A stretch of 64,000 bases of DNA from assembly GCA_019752015.1 (NCBI GenBank), contig JAIEMQ010000008.1:49632-113631 (forward strand), written 5' to 3'. A program made the translations under genes and the position numbers. Below, piece after piece: positions 35,069 to 43,458 of this stretch. Origin of the DNA: Cyanobacteriota bacterium. GTDB lineage: Bacteria > Acidobacteriota > Vicinamibacteria > Vicinamibacterales > UBA2999. Positions within the stretch are counted from its first letter, which is position 1; each line of letters opens with the position of its first letter. A model generated the notes under the pieces. The model ran no database searches and was not told the DNA's origin. It saw nothing but the letters and a program-made list of their open reading frames with translations.

Positions 35069-36410
35069 CACATCGAGGGTCGCGCAGGGGTCGATCCGGC
35101 GGCGTCTGCTCGGCAACCTGATCGGCATCGTCCTCGTCACGTGGATCCTCACTGGTGTCATCAGCTACTGGGATGCGCGGCGTGAACTGGGGAGTCTTTT
35201 GGACGCGCACCTGGCACACACCGCTTCGATATTGATCACGCTCGGCGGTGACGCTCTCGAGAAGCTCGAGAAAACGCCGCAACTGCACCGCTATAGCCAT
35301 GACATGTCGTTCCAAATCTGGGAGAGCGGTGTGGCTCTGCGGGAGCATTCGCTCGATGCCTCGAGGATGGGCCGCCTTTCACCGGTCCTGGAGGGCTTCA
35401 GCGACAGGACCATCGATGGTGTCCGCTGGAGAATTTTCAGCCTGCAGGATCCTCAGACACAACGTCTGGTGCAAACGGCTGAACGGCATGACGGTCGCAA
35501 TCGCCTTGCCGGGGCTATCGCCACGGACATTACGTTGCCGATCGCCGTGGCGCTGCCGGTAGTGGGCACCCTGCTGTGGATCGGTATCGGCCGCGGCCTG
35601 CGGGCACTGAGCGCTGTCAGCCGGGAACTGGCCGCGAGGGCACCGGACACCCTCACGGCCCTCGATGTTGACGCGGCACCCGAGGAAATCCGGCCGCTGG
35701 TCGATAATCTGAACCGGCTGTTTGCACGTGTCGACAGCCTGCTCGAACGCGAGCGGCGATTCACCGCAGACGCCGCGCATGAGCTGCGTACCCCGTTGGC
35801 CGCCATGCGTGCGCAGGCGCAGGTGGCGCAAGGCGCTGCCGCGGATGAGGAGAGGACCCGTGCCCTCAATGGCGTCATCGCCGGTAGCGATCGCGCCTCG
35901 CGTCTTGTCGATCAACTGCTGACGCTGGCGCGGGTGGATCAGCAGGTCGAGATCACGCAGACAGCGGCCCTTGACGCGGTGCTCGCCGCGACGGTCGCCG
36001 ACATCGCGCCCGCGGCACGCTCGAGGAACGTGGCGATCGTGCTGACCGGAAGCGGCCCCCTCCCGGTCCAGGGTGATGGCGCACTGCTGCGCATTTTATT
36101 CCGCAATCTCCTCGAAAACGCCGTTCGCTACAGCCCGCCGGACACCGCCGTGCACATCGACGCCGTTCGCCGTTCGGCGCACGCGGATGTCGTGATCACG
36201 GATGAAGGCCCCGGTGTTGGCGCAGAAGCCCTGCAGCAGTTGGGGCGCCGCTTCTACCGGCCCCCTGGAACCACCGAACCCGGCAGCGGCTTGGGACTTT
36301 CGATCGCCACGCGCATCGCGGAGCTGCACCAAGGGGCCATCACCTTTGCCGCGCCGCCGACCGGTCGAGGGCTGGTGGTGACAGCGTCCTTCCGGCTGAG
36401 CGATTCCTGA
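35061..36410 (+). CDS. sensor histidine kinase (QseC-like)
   Basis: This is a membrane sensor kinase of 449 residues, partner of the overlapping regulator gene. Two transmembrane helices (LIGIVLVTWILTGVISY and ITLPIAVALPVVGTLLWIGIG) enclose a short periplasmic sensor of about 130 residues. Then follow a HAMP-like linker, the HisKA box with His240 (ADAAHELRTPLAAM) and the ATPase domain with N box LLENAVRYSP, G1 box DEGPGVG and G2 box GSGLGLSIA. All catalytic boxes are intact. The periplasmic part has no recognisable ligand site. Confidence 0.92.
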   Translation: MSSTSRVAQGSIRRRLLGNLIGIVLVTWILTGVISYWDARRELGSLLDAHLAHTASILITLGGDALEKLEKTPQLHRYSHDMSFQIWESGVALREHSLDASRMGRLSPVLEGFSDRTIDGVRWRIFSLQDPQTQRLVQTAERHDGRNRLAGAIATDITLPIAVALPVVGTLLWIGIGRGLRALSAVSRELAARAPDTLTALDVDAAPEEIRPLVDNLNRLFARVDSLLERERRFTADAAHELRTPLAAMRAQAQVAQGAAADEERTRALNGVIAGSDRASRLVDQLLTLARVDQQVEITQTAALDAVLAATVADIAPAARSRNVAIVLTGSGPLPVQGDGALLRILFRNLLENAVRYSPPDTAVHIDAVRRSAHADVVITDEGPGVGAEALQQLGRRFYRPPGTTEPGSGLGLSIATRIAELHQGAITFAAPPTGRGLVVTASFRLSDS

Positions 36411-36503
36411 GGCGTTGTGCCGGGTGAAGCGGAGAAGCGAAATGACCGGCGAGTCACTGCCAAAACGCCGGCGCTTCCGTGGGGCGAACCTGACCGGCAC
36501 GCA

Positions 36504-37358
36504 TCAATGAACGCCGTCCCGGTGCGGCGCGTCGGGCGCGCCGGCTGCCAGATGCAGAGGCGTCACCGCGTCGATGGCTAAGCTCGCGGATCCGTCATTG
36601 CGGATCAATATTTGTTTTGCCTCTTCGAGCTGGTGATGTCCGAAGTCGTGCAGGGCAAACCCATCGGGAAATCCGCTTCTGTTCACATCGAACCGCTGCC
36701 ACTCACCCTGTGATCCGCCTCGGGCAAAAATCGTGTACGACGCCGGCGACCCGCGACGTGCATCCACACGGACATCCGGCCCCTCGCCGTTGTAGAAGGC
36801 TTCGCCGCTGTAGGCGAGTGCCAGGGTTCCGCCGCGTTCGATGGTGGCCGGGCTGCCGTCGGGCTTGCCCAGCGCGGCGTCGGCATCGGTGGTTTGCCGT
36901 GTCTCGTCCGGCACGATGCTCCAGAGCGGGCCATCGCCGGCCGCTGGACGCGGCGGCACGTCCAGCACTTGCTCGGAGTGTTCCACGGCCGCCACAGCCG
37001 GCGGCGGTGCCGGTGGCCGGCGGAACAGCGTATAGGCAACGACGCCGCTTGCCAGCATCAGCAGCACGATCGCGCCAAGGGCGAGAGGGGTCCGGCCTTT
37101 GGTGTTGGTGTCCGATGGTGCCTCGGATCCGAGGAGACCACGGACGGGGACCGACGCGGTCTCGCGTGCGTGACGGTCCGTCGCTGGCGCGACGGGCACC
37201 TCCGCCGCGCGCGATTCGGCCGCTGGCGATTCCACCAGCGGTAACTCTGATGGACCCGTGGGCGTCTGCTGTTTGCGAGCGGGAAGTTGCGCGCCGCACT
37301 CCGCACAGAAACGATGGGTCAGGACGACGGCGGCACGGCACATCGGGCAAAACGGCAT
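36504..37358 (-). CDS. zinc-ribbon membrane protein with extracytoplasmic domain
   Basis: This is a 284-residue protein. The N-terminus is a double-Cys zinc ribbon (CPMC at 4-7, CAEC at 18-21). It is followed by a disordered Pro/Ala-rich linker, one membrane helix (LALGAIVLLMLASGVVAYTLF) and a C-terminal domain of about 150 residues (LWSIVPDETRQTTDADAALGK, GEAFYNGEGPDVRV, QGEWQRFDVNRSG). That end resembles discoidin-like or NADase-type glycan-binding folds only vaguely. It lies 22 bp downstream of the HtrA-type gene on the same strand and is likely co-transcribed, which suggests an envelope quality-control role (inferred). Confidence 0.7.
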   Translation of the reverse strand: MPFCPMCRAAVVLTHRFCAECGAQLPARKQQTPTGPSELPLVESPAAESRAAEVPVAPATDRHARETASVPVRGLLGSEAPSDTNTKGRTPLALGAIVLLMLASGVVAYTLFRRPPAPPPAVAAVEHSEQVLDVPPRPAAGDGPLWSIVPDETRQTTDADAALGKPDGSPATIERGGTLALAYSGEAFYNGEGPDVRVDARRGSPASYTIFARGGSQGEWQRFDVNRSGFPDGFALHDFGHHQLEEAKQILIRNDGSASLAIDAVTPLHLAAGAPDAPHRDGVH

Positions 37359-37380
37359 GTTCGCTACCTGTCCCTGACGG

Positions 37381-38814
37381 TCAGTCGATCTCGAACGCCA
37401 GATACATGAATCGTCCGTCGCGTTCGATCTGCAATACTACCGGACTTTGCGGTTTGAGCGCCGACAGCGCGCGGCGCAGCTCGTCGATCGACGCGATCGG
37501 GAGGCCGTTGAGCGAATGGATCGTGTCGCCGGTGGTCAGACCCACGGTGCCGTTCTGCGGGCCGACCCTGGTGCGGGCGATGATGACGACGCCGGACGGC
37601 TCCCGCAGCGGCGGCAGCATCGGCGCCGTTTTCTCCGTAATGTCGATCGCCAGTACGCCCAATGCCGCCACGACATTCTTCTCTGGATCGATCACATCCA
37701 TGAGGCGGTTGATGTCGTGGTCCGGTTCGGCCGCCGTGATCGCAATGCTGAGCACCTGGGATCCGCGCCGCACACCGAGGGTGACACGCTCGCCATCCCG
37801 CAGTGCCAGCAAGGACAACGCGAGTCGAGGCACATCGTCGACGCGTTTGCCATCGACGCTGACGATGATGTCTTTCGGTTGCAGGCCGGCCTTTTCGGCG
37901 GGGCTTCCGGGGAGCACATCCGACACCACGGGTCCCCACTGCTGGGACAAACCGAGCCCGGCGGCGAGCAACGGTGTCACAGCCTGGAACTGCATGCCGA
38001 TCTCGCCGCGGTGGAGATGGCCGAACGAGCGAAGTTTGGGATACGCGATCTGGATGAGGGCACTTGGGATCGCGAACCCGAGCCCCTGGCTCCCGCCGGA
38101 GGCCGAAAGGATAAAGGTATTGATCCCGACGAGCTCCCCCTTGACGTTGACCAGCGGCCCCCCGCTGTTGCCCGGGTTGATGGGGGCGTCGGTCTGCAGG
38201 TAGACGAGGGGGCTATCGGGGTCGGGTTGCCGCGCAACCGCGCTGATGATCCCCATCGTCACCGAGTCGCGCAGCCCTTGGGGACTGCCGAACGCGAAGA
38301 CCAGCGCGCCTTGATGGACAGTCTCGTCGTCCGCGACGCGCAACGCCGGGAGCGGCCCTGCCACTTTCAGCAGCGCGAGATCGATGTCTCGTGCCACGCC
38401 GACGATCTGCGCATCGACTCTGCGCGCACCTTGCGTCCCCGGCGGCGCGGCGCGGTCCTCGATACGTGGCCCTGGAAGCATGATCTGAACACGTCGCGCG
38501 TTGTTCACAACGTGTGCGTTGGTCAGAATGTAGCCGTCGCTGTCGATGATCACGCCTGATCCGGATGCCCGCTGGCGGCCCACGACAACGTCACTCGCGT
38601 TCGGACCACTGACGGGCTCATAGGTCGATACGAGCACCTGCACCACACTGCGCGAGACGCGGGTCACGAGCGATTCCACCGAGCCGTTGAGTTGCTGTAA
38701 TGCATCGAGCGGGCGCGTCGCGCTGGTATTTTGAGCCGGTGCCGTCGTGCTGGCGAACATCGACAGCATGACCGGCAGCACCATCCGTCTCATCGCATCC
38801 GGCGTGACCCGCAT
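37381..38814 (-). CDS. HtrA/DegP-type serine protease with PDZ domains
   Basis: This is a periplasmic S1C protease of 477 residues. The signal peptide ends near TTAPAQ. The catalytic triad is His101 (ILTNAHVV), Asp145 (DLALLKV) and Ser217 (NPGNSGGPL). Two PDZ domains follow (VVSDVLPGSPAEKAGLQPKDII and VVIIARTRVGPQNGTVGLTTGDTI). Such enzymes degrade or refold misfolded envelope proteins. The ATG at 38814 is chosen over that at 38829 because AGGAGGAG precedes it at a good distance. It is followed by the zinc-ribbon gene. Confidence 0.93.
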   Translation of the reverse strand: MRVTPDAMRRMVLPVMLSMFASTTAPAQNTSATRPLDALQQLNGSVESLVTRVSRSVVQVLVSTYEPVSGPNASDVVVGRQRASGSGVIIDSDGYILTNAHVVNNARRVQIMLPGPRIEDRAAPPGTQGARRVDAQIVGVARDIDLALLKVAGPLPALRVADDETVHQGALVFAFGSPQGLRDSVTMGIISAVARQPDPDSPLVYLQTDAPINPGNSGGPLVNVKGELVGINTFILSASGGSQGLGFAIPSALIQIAYPKLRSFGHLHRGEIGMQFQAVTPLLAAGLGLSQQWGPVVSDVLPGSPAEKAGLQPKDIIVSVDGKRVDDVPRLALSLLALRDGERVTLGVRRGSQVLSIAITAAEPDHDINRLMDVIDPEKNVVAALGVLAIDITEKTAPMLPPLREPSGVVIIARTRVGPQNGTVGLTTGDTIHSLNGLPIASIDELRRALSALKPQSPVVLQIERDGRFMYLAFEID

Positions 38815-38948
38815 AGACTCCTCCTGCAACAGATCGCAGCCAACTGGCCTGACGGCGCGACACTACCGTCGCGCGCCGCTCGATCGTGATAGTAGCGAAA
38901 GAATCCAAGCTGGAGGGGAATGACGTGGGTGCGTTAACAGAAATTAAT

Positions 38949-38978
38949 GCCGCGGCCGATGATTGCAACGACCGCGGC
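38949..38978 (-). terminator. possible hairpin terminator after the Csp gene
   Basis: GCCGCGG (38949-38955) and CCGCGGC (38972-38978) form a 7-bp stem with a 16-base loop just after the stop of the Csp-type gene. The following bases on the minus strand (ATTAATTTCTG) are AT-rich but not a clean U tract, so the call is weak. Confidence 0.35.
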
Positions 38979-38992
38979 ACGGCCGGCGGCGT

Positions 38993-39361
38993 CTACGCTG
39001 GCGCCGTAGCCGACATCTTTGCCATCGCACGGCAGGATTCGGCACAGCGCCGGCACTGGTCTGCGCAGCGCTTCATCTCGGCGCCTTCCATTTCCTCGCA
39101 CGACTGTGCGCACGCCTCGCACACGTCCTCGCACACGCCGCAGACGTCGCCATGAGCAGGCGATCCGCGCAGCATGAAATCCGCACTGGTGGCGCAGATT
39201 TGGGCGCAATCCGTCAAGGTCCGGATATGCTCCGCGTCCGCGTGTTCACCGCCCCTCTGCAGGCAGTGCGTGATCGTCTCGACGCACACTTCATGACAGG
39301 ACTGACATTCGTCGATGCACGAGCGCATCGCGGCATTGCTTTCGACATGGGCCATTTCCAT
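38993..39361 (-). CDS. Csp-type four-helix copper-storage protein
   Basis: This is a 122-residue helical protein with 16 cysteines spaced along the helices (CIDECQSCHEVC, CAQIC, CGVCEDVCEACAQSC, CADQCRRCAESC). This is the pattern of copper-storage proteins, which bind many Cu(I) ions inside a four-helix bundle. There is no signal peptide, so a cytosolic Csp3-like form is likely. It lies 11 bp behind the DUF305 gene on the same strand. The CusR/CusS-like pair is divergently placed upstream, which fits copper control. Confidence 0.92.
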   Translation of the reverse strand: MEMAHVESNAAMRSCIDECQSCHEVCVETITHCLQRGGEHADAEHIRTLTDCAQICATSADFMLRGSPAHGDVCGVCEDVCEACAQSCEEMEGAEMKRCADQCRRCAESCRAMAKMSATAPA

Positions 39362-39372
39362 TGCTCCTTTTT

Positions 39373-40047
39373 CTATTGCCCCTGCGAGGGCTGGTAGTCA
39401 CACAGCGAGAATTCGCGGCACAGCATCATGCGCATCTCCGTAATTTCGTTTACTTGCGCATGGACGATGCCACGGCAATAACGATCGAGCTTGTCGTGTT
39501 CGAGCTCGCGCTGCACCTGGCAGTCGAGCGACGGTTGCAGCGCCATGTAATGGTGCCGGCTGAAATTCATCAGGAACGCCTGATCGAACGCGCGGCCGCT
39601 CGGCGCAGCTTCGACGGCATCGATCAGACGCTGGCCGTCCGGCGTCACCGCCGGGCGGTGCTCGGTGTTGTACCAGTCGCGCAACATCTGCTGAGCCGTG
39701 GCGATCTCCTCGCGCTGCATGCGGTTGGCCATCCGGGCCATCGACTTGATTTCGTCGAGCCGCGATTTCGACGGCGTGCTCGGGAAGCCCTCGGTTGGCG
39801 CGGTGCCTTCATTCGGCGACATCGCCGCGTCCCTCACCTGATCCGTGCCCGCGGCCAGTTCCGACATGCGTAACGCCGAGAAATGATGGTTGATGATGAA
39901 GCGCAGGTAATTGCTCTCGAACGCCGCGGTGCGGCCGCGGCCGGGGGTGTCGGCGATGGTGGCCGTCGCGGTCGCCAGCAGTACCACGGCGATTGCCCAC
40001 GAATGAGTACGGCGATACCACGAATGACCTTGCAGAGACCTGTTCAT
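39373..40047 (-). CDS. exported DUF305 protein
   Basis: This is a 224-residue protein with an N-terminal membrane or signal helix (SWAIAVVLLATATATIA) and a helical body that carries the DUF305 pattern. The body has FIINHHFSALRMSELA, then MANRMQREEIATAQQMLRDWY and MNFSRHHYMALQPS. The family is ferritin-like in fold and often found in copper and silver resistance clusters. The His/Met pairs (HHF, SRHHYMA) are candidate metal ligands. It is the first gene of a two-gene unit with the Csp gene. Confidence 0.88.
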   Translation of the reverse strand: MNRSLQGHSWYRRTHSWAIAVVLLATATATIADTPGRGRTAAFESNYLRFIINHHFSALRMSELAAGTDQVRDAAMSPNEGTAPTEGFPSTPSKSRLDEIKSMARMANRMQREEIATAQQMLRDWYNTEHRPAVTPDGQRLIDAVEAAPSGRAFDQAFLMNFSRHHYMALQPSLDCQVQRELEHDKLDRYCRGIVHAQVNEITEMRMMLCREFSLCDYQPSQGQ

Positions 40048-40150
40048 ACGGCGCTGTGCTCCCTGCGTGGCACTGCCTGCAAACCATTATCCGTTGTGAA
40101 AAAGGAACCGCGCCGATCCCCTGATTATGAACAAGAATTAATCTGCACCA

Positions 40151-40897
40151 ATGGTTGTGCTCGCGAATGATGTGATGGTGAAGGAGTTGGGCACGGCGGG
40201 CGCCAGGCGCCTGCCGAACGTGCTGCTCGTCGAAGACGAAGTGCGGCTCGCGGCGTTGATCGCCAAACGTCTGCGCGAGCTCAGCCTGACTGTTCGCGTC
40301 GAGCACCAGGGCCGGCCGGGACTCGATGCCGCCGTCGCGGCGCCGTTCGAGCTGATCATTCTCGACGTGGTGCTTCCCGACATCGACGGTTTCACGGTGT
40401 GCCGCGAGTTGCGGCGCCGCGGCATCAGCTCGCCGATCCTGATGCTGTCGGCGCGCGGCGTCACCGAAGATCGCGTGCTCGGCCTCGACAGCGGCGCCGA
40501 CGATTACCTGACCAAGCCGTTCGACTTCGCCGAGCTCAGCGCGCGCGTGCGCGCGCTGTTGCGCCGGCAGCCGCCGGCGGCGTTGACGCTGACGGCCGGC
40601 GACCTGCAGCTCGATCCGGTGGCCCGCTCCGTGCACCGCGGCGGGCGAAAAATCGAGCTCACCCAGAAGGAGTTCGCGCTGCTCCAATACCTGATGCGCA
40701 ACGTCGATCAGGTGCTGACGCGCGCCATGATTGGCGAGCAGGTCTGGGATTTCACGTGGGACCGCATGACCAACGTCATCGACGTCTACGTGAATCATTT
40801 GCGCCGCAAGCTGGAAGACGGCGGCGAGCCGCGCCTCATTCACGGCGTCAGGGGCGTCGGCTACGTGCTTCGTGCAGCATCGGGGGGGCGCCGCTGA
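40151..40897 (+). CDS. OmpR-family response regulator (CusR-like)
   Basis: This is a 248-residue regulator with a receiver domain (LLVEDE, phosphoacceptor Asp72 in LDVVLPDIDG, Lys122 in LTKPFD) and a winged helix (LDPVARSVHRGGRKIELTQKEFALLQYLM, then VYVNHLRRKL and VRGVGYVLR). It resembles the CusR/CopR group, and lies divergent from the DUF305-Csp genes, so control of copper genes is a fair inference. The ATG at 40151 leaves a 20-residue extension before the receiver; a later GTG or ATG could be the real start. It runs directly into the kinase gene. Confidence 0.88.
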   Translation: MVVLANDVMVKELGTAGARRLPNVLLVEDEVRLAALIAKRLRELSLTVRVEHQGRPGLDAAVAAPFELIILDVVLPDIDGFTVCRELRRRGISSPILMLSARGVTEDRVLGLDSGADDYLTKPFDFAELSARVRALLRRQPPAALTLTAGDLQLDPVARSVHRGGRKIELTQKEFALLQYLMRNVDQVLTRAMIGEQVWDFTWDRMTNVIDVYVNHLRRKLEDGGEPRLIHGVRGVGYVLRAASGGRR

Positions 40898-42279
40898 TCG
40901 CCACGCTTCGAGCGCGCACCACATTCTGGAACGTCGCCGTCGTTGCGTCGGCGCTGGGCCTCTTCGCCCTGCTGCTCTACACCTGGCTCGCGCGCACGCT
41001 CTATACACACCATGACGGCGACCTTCAGGAGGATGCGCGGAAGCTCGGCGCAGCCGCTTCGGCCACCACGGATCCCATCGCCACGCTCGAAGTGCTGGAT
41101 CGGCAGGGCACCGTCGCGTTGTACGTGATCGTGCGTGATTCGAGCGGACGCATGCTGTTCCGTTCGGGGCAGCTGGCCAGGGCGGAACCCGACATCGGCG
41201 CTCACGAAGTCCTTGTCCACGCGGCCATGATCGGCGCCACCGGCCCGCAGTTTTTCACGGTGCAGCTGACACGCGGTCCGGTGCGCTTTACCTGCATTCC
41301 GCTCCCGAACCACGACGGCACGTATCTGCAACTGGGACGGCCGCTCGGCGACGTCGGCACGATGCTCGAGGCGGTCACCGTTGGATCCGCCGTACTGATC
41401 CCGATCGTGCTCCTGCTGACCAGTTTTGGCGGGTTTCTCATCGCCAAGCGCGCGTTGCGGCCGATCGACGCGATTGCCGCGGGCCTCGAATCGATCCAGA
41501 CCACCGACCTGGCGCGGCGCGTCAATCCGCACGCGCCCGATGTCGAGGTCAAGCGGCTCACCTCCGCTGTCAACCAGCTCCTCGACCGCCTCAACATCTC
41601 GTTCACGAGAATGAAGGAATTCACCGCGGACGTGTCGCATCAACTGCAGACGCCGTTGACGATCATGAGAGGGGCGATCGACTCTGCGCGCCGTGCCGGC
41701 GCCGCTGATCAACAGCAGGCGCTCGACGCGCTCTCGCTCGAAGTCGACGCCTTGACTGCCACCCTGCAGGATCTCCGGGATCTGGCCCTGGCCGACGCCG
41801 ACTCGGCGGCGTCGCGCAGCCAGCCGGTCAATGTCAGCGCCGTATTTTCCGAAGCCGCCGAGCTCGTCGGCGCGCTCGCTGAATCGCACGGCGTCAGCTG
41901 CGAAACCGATATCGAGGCCGGGCTGAGCACCTGGGGCAACGCCGTGCGGCTGCGGCAGCTGTTGCTCAACCTTGGTGAAAACGCCGTGAAGTTCACGCCG
42001 CCGCATGGCCGGATCAAAATCGCGGCGCGCCGCCACGAGAGCCAGATTGTCGCGACGGTGTCGGACACCGGGAGCGGCATCTCCGCCGATCTGCTGCCGC
42101 GTGTGTTCGACCGTCACGTCCACGGCGACAGTTCGAGTACCGAGGCCGGGTCGGGGCTGGGTCTGGCGCTGGTGAAGCGGATCGTCGAAGCGCACGGCGG
42201 CCGCGTCGTGATTCAAAGCCAGCCCGGACTGGGGACCACAGCGCTCGTGACGCTGCCGGCGGCCACCGCCGGAGGCTAG
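40894..42279 (+). CDS. sensor histidine kinase (CusS-like), apparent CTG start
   Basis: This is a membrane sensor kinase of 461 residues. Helix one (FWNVAVVASALGLFALLLYTWLA) and helix two (VGSAVLIPIVLLLTSFGGFLI) flank a periplasmic sensor. A HAMP domain follows (ALRPIDAIAAGLESIQ), then HisKA with His249 (FTADVSHQLQTPLTIM) and the ATPase boxes (LLLNLGENAVKFTP, VSDTGSGI, GSGLGLALV). There is no ATG, GTG or TTG near the expected start. The natural start is CTG at 40894, which overlaps the regulator stop as CTGA, the same geometry as the usual ATGA coupling. The first residues then match the family (IATLRARTTFWN). Its stop lies inside the 40-bp repeat. Confidence 0.88.
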   Translation: MIATLRARTTFWNVAVVASALGLFALLLYTWLARTLYTHHDGDLQEDARKLGAAASATTDPIATLEVLDRQGTVALYVIVRDSSGRMLFRSGQLARAEPDIGAHEVLVHAAMIGATGPQFFTVQLTRGPVRFTCIPLPNHDGTYLQLGRPLGDVGTMLEAVTVGSAVLIPIVLLLTSFGGFLIAKRALRPIDAIAAGLESIQTTDLARRVNPHAPDVEVKRLTSAVNQLLDRLNISFTRMKEFTADVSHQLQTPLTIMRGAIDSARRAGAADQQQALDALSLEVDALTATLQDLRDLALADADSAASRSQPVNVSAVFSEAAELVGALAESHGVSCETDIEAGLSTWGNAVRLRQLLLNLGENAVKFTPPHGRIKIAARRHESQIVATVSDTGSGISADLLPRVFDRHVHGDSSSTEAGSGLGLALVKRIVEAHGGRVVIQSQPGLGTTALVTLPAATAGG

Positions 42280-42300
42280 CGCCGTTCGGCCGATCCGCGT
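42261..42300 (+). repeat. 40-bp direct repeat, left copy
   Basis: The 40 bases here recur at 45521-45560 in the same orientation with one mismatch. The core contains GGAGGCTAGCGCCGTTCGGC. The left copy holds the stop codon of the sensor-kinase gene. Together the copies bracket a 3.2-kb segment. Confidence 0.95.
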
Positions 42301-42632
42301 GCAAGGCGGCCCGGTGGAGATCCCCGATCATCTCCGCCATGCTGCCGCTGCGAGCCGGAACCCAACCCCCAGGACACAGGCGTTTCGGCAGTACTGAATA
42401 ACCCAATCGGTTGCTGCACGCCGTTCTCGAACACCGTGAAGTCGTCCTGAACAAGTCCGGTAGCGGCGCGTCCGTCCGCGTCCTGAACGGTTACACTCGG
42501 AGCCACGAGATCGGTGCCTGATTTCACGGTCGGCATTTGCGGCCCGCTCGCGGACTGAGCCTGAGCGATGACGCCGCCGACCGCGACAACCAGTGCCGCC
42601 AGCAAACCGCGAGATGTGTGTGGCCTCTTCAT
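42301..42632 (-). pseudogene. VWFA-domain protein, N-terminal remnant
   Basis: On the minus strand, an ATG at 42632 gives a signal peptide (LLAALVVAVGGVIAQA) and a start typical of Acidobacterial VWFA proteins (VTVQDADGRAATGLVQDDFTVFENGVQQPIGLF in pieces, ETPVSWGL). The metal-site motif RSGSMAEMIGDLHRAALH continues in another frame, so one frameshift is present. The sequence then ends exactly at the 40-bp repeat. Most of the VWFA domain is lost. Confidence 0.7.
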
Positions 42633-42689
42633 GAGCCAGGCCTCTCTCGTTGTTAGAAGGCGGACGCGCCCGCGCCCGCCCTCGACGAT

Positions 42690-43121
42690 CTACGGGCAGG
42701 TCGCGGCGATCATTTTGACCGACGTGACATGCAGCATCGTGTGAGGCTCAGTCGCCGCCGCCTTGCCTTTGGCCATTCCACCCTCCATGGGCATCTTTTC
42801 CTTACTCATCCCCATCTTGTCTTTGCTGCCCATGGTCATGGCGTCGACGGTTCCGGTGATCGCCACCTTATGGCCGACGTGAGCTTTCACGTCGCCGCCC
42901 ATGAGATCGTAGGACTTCGCGGTCTTGTCGCCGGCCATCACCGCATCGGTGAGCGTGAAATGCTCCGCGTCTTTTCCGGCCGCGATGCACCCGGTGACCG
43001 TGACGGGCTTGCCCATCTTGTCTTTGCCCATCTTGTGCTGATCCATCCCCTTGTGTTCCTGAGCCGCCGCCGCCGAGCCTACCAGCGCCGCCATGCAGAC
43101 GGCAGTTATCAGTTGCTTCAT
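42690..43121 (-). CDS. small exported Met/Lys-rich OB-like protein
   Basis: This is a 143-residue exported protein. The signal peptide ends at SAAAAQ; it is followed by a Met/Lys/His-rich segment (HKGMDQHKMGKDKMGK) and an OB-like domain: VTVTGCIAAGKDAEHFTLTD, SYDLMGGDVKAHVGHKVAITGTV, then a Met-rich insert and a last strand VTSVKMIAATCP. The protein at 56421-56873 shares the order VxGC, FxLT, YxLxGG, HxGxxVxxxGTV and a final cysteine, so the two are distant paralogues. The start at 43121 is fixed by the signal peptide. The Met-rich segments suggest copper or other soft-metal binding (inferred). Confidence 0.75.
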   Translation of the reverse strand: MKQLITAVCMAALVGSAAAAQEHKGMDQHKMGKDKMGKPVTVTGCIAAGKDAEHFTLTDAVMAGDKTAKSYDLMGGDVKAHVGHKVAITGTVDAMTMGSKDKMGMSKEKMPMEGGMAKGKAAATEPHTMLHVTSVKMIAATCP

Positions 43122-43458
43122 TTTCTTGCCCCCCAAATGAATTGACACACGCGGTGCCGCATATGCGGACTGAACCGATGCACTGGCACTGCAAGATGAA
43201 AGCCAATCAGCTGCGCGAAGTCGCCGACGAGGAATGCCAACTGGATCCAGCGCCTCACTCCAATCTTCGGCCACATACGGCGCGACTGAACCGCAAGCAA
43301 GATGCCAAGAGACTCGGGGGCGGTCGCTCCGGGCAGGAGCCTGGCGAGCCGGTGCCCAGTGTGATTCCCCCAAGCGACACGTCTCGAGTGGTTGTCCGAA
43401 ACGCGACACCGCTGCCTCGGCGTGTGTGCGCTTTCAGACTCGAACCGCCAGGGTCCCA
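43122..43458. other. intergenic, no feature seen
   Basis: The frame of the following chimeric gene is open across part of this stretch, but the residues are Arg/Pro-rich and have no membrane or domain pattern before the ATG at 43459. No ribosome site or other gene is evident. Confidence 0.4.

Noticed and set aside
37447..38559. Plus-strand frame opposite the HtrA-type protease
   Set aside because: Antisense shadow; no ribosome site, no domain motif.
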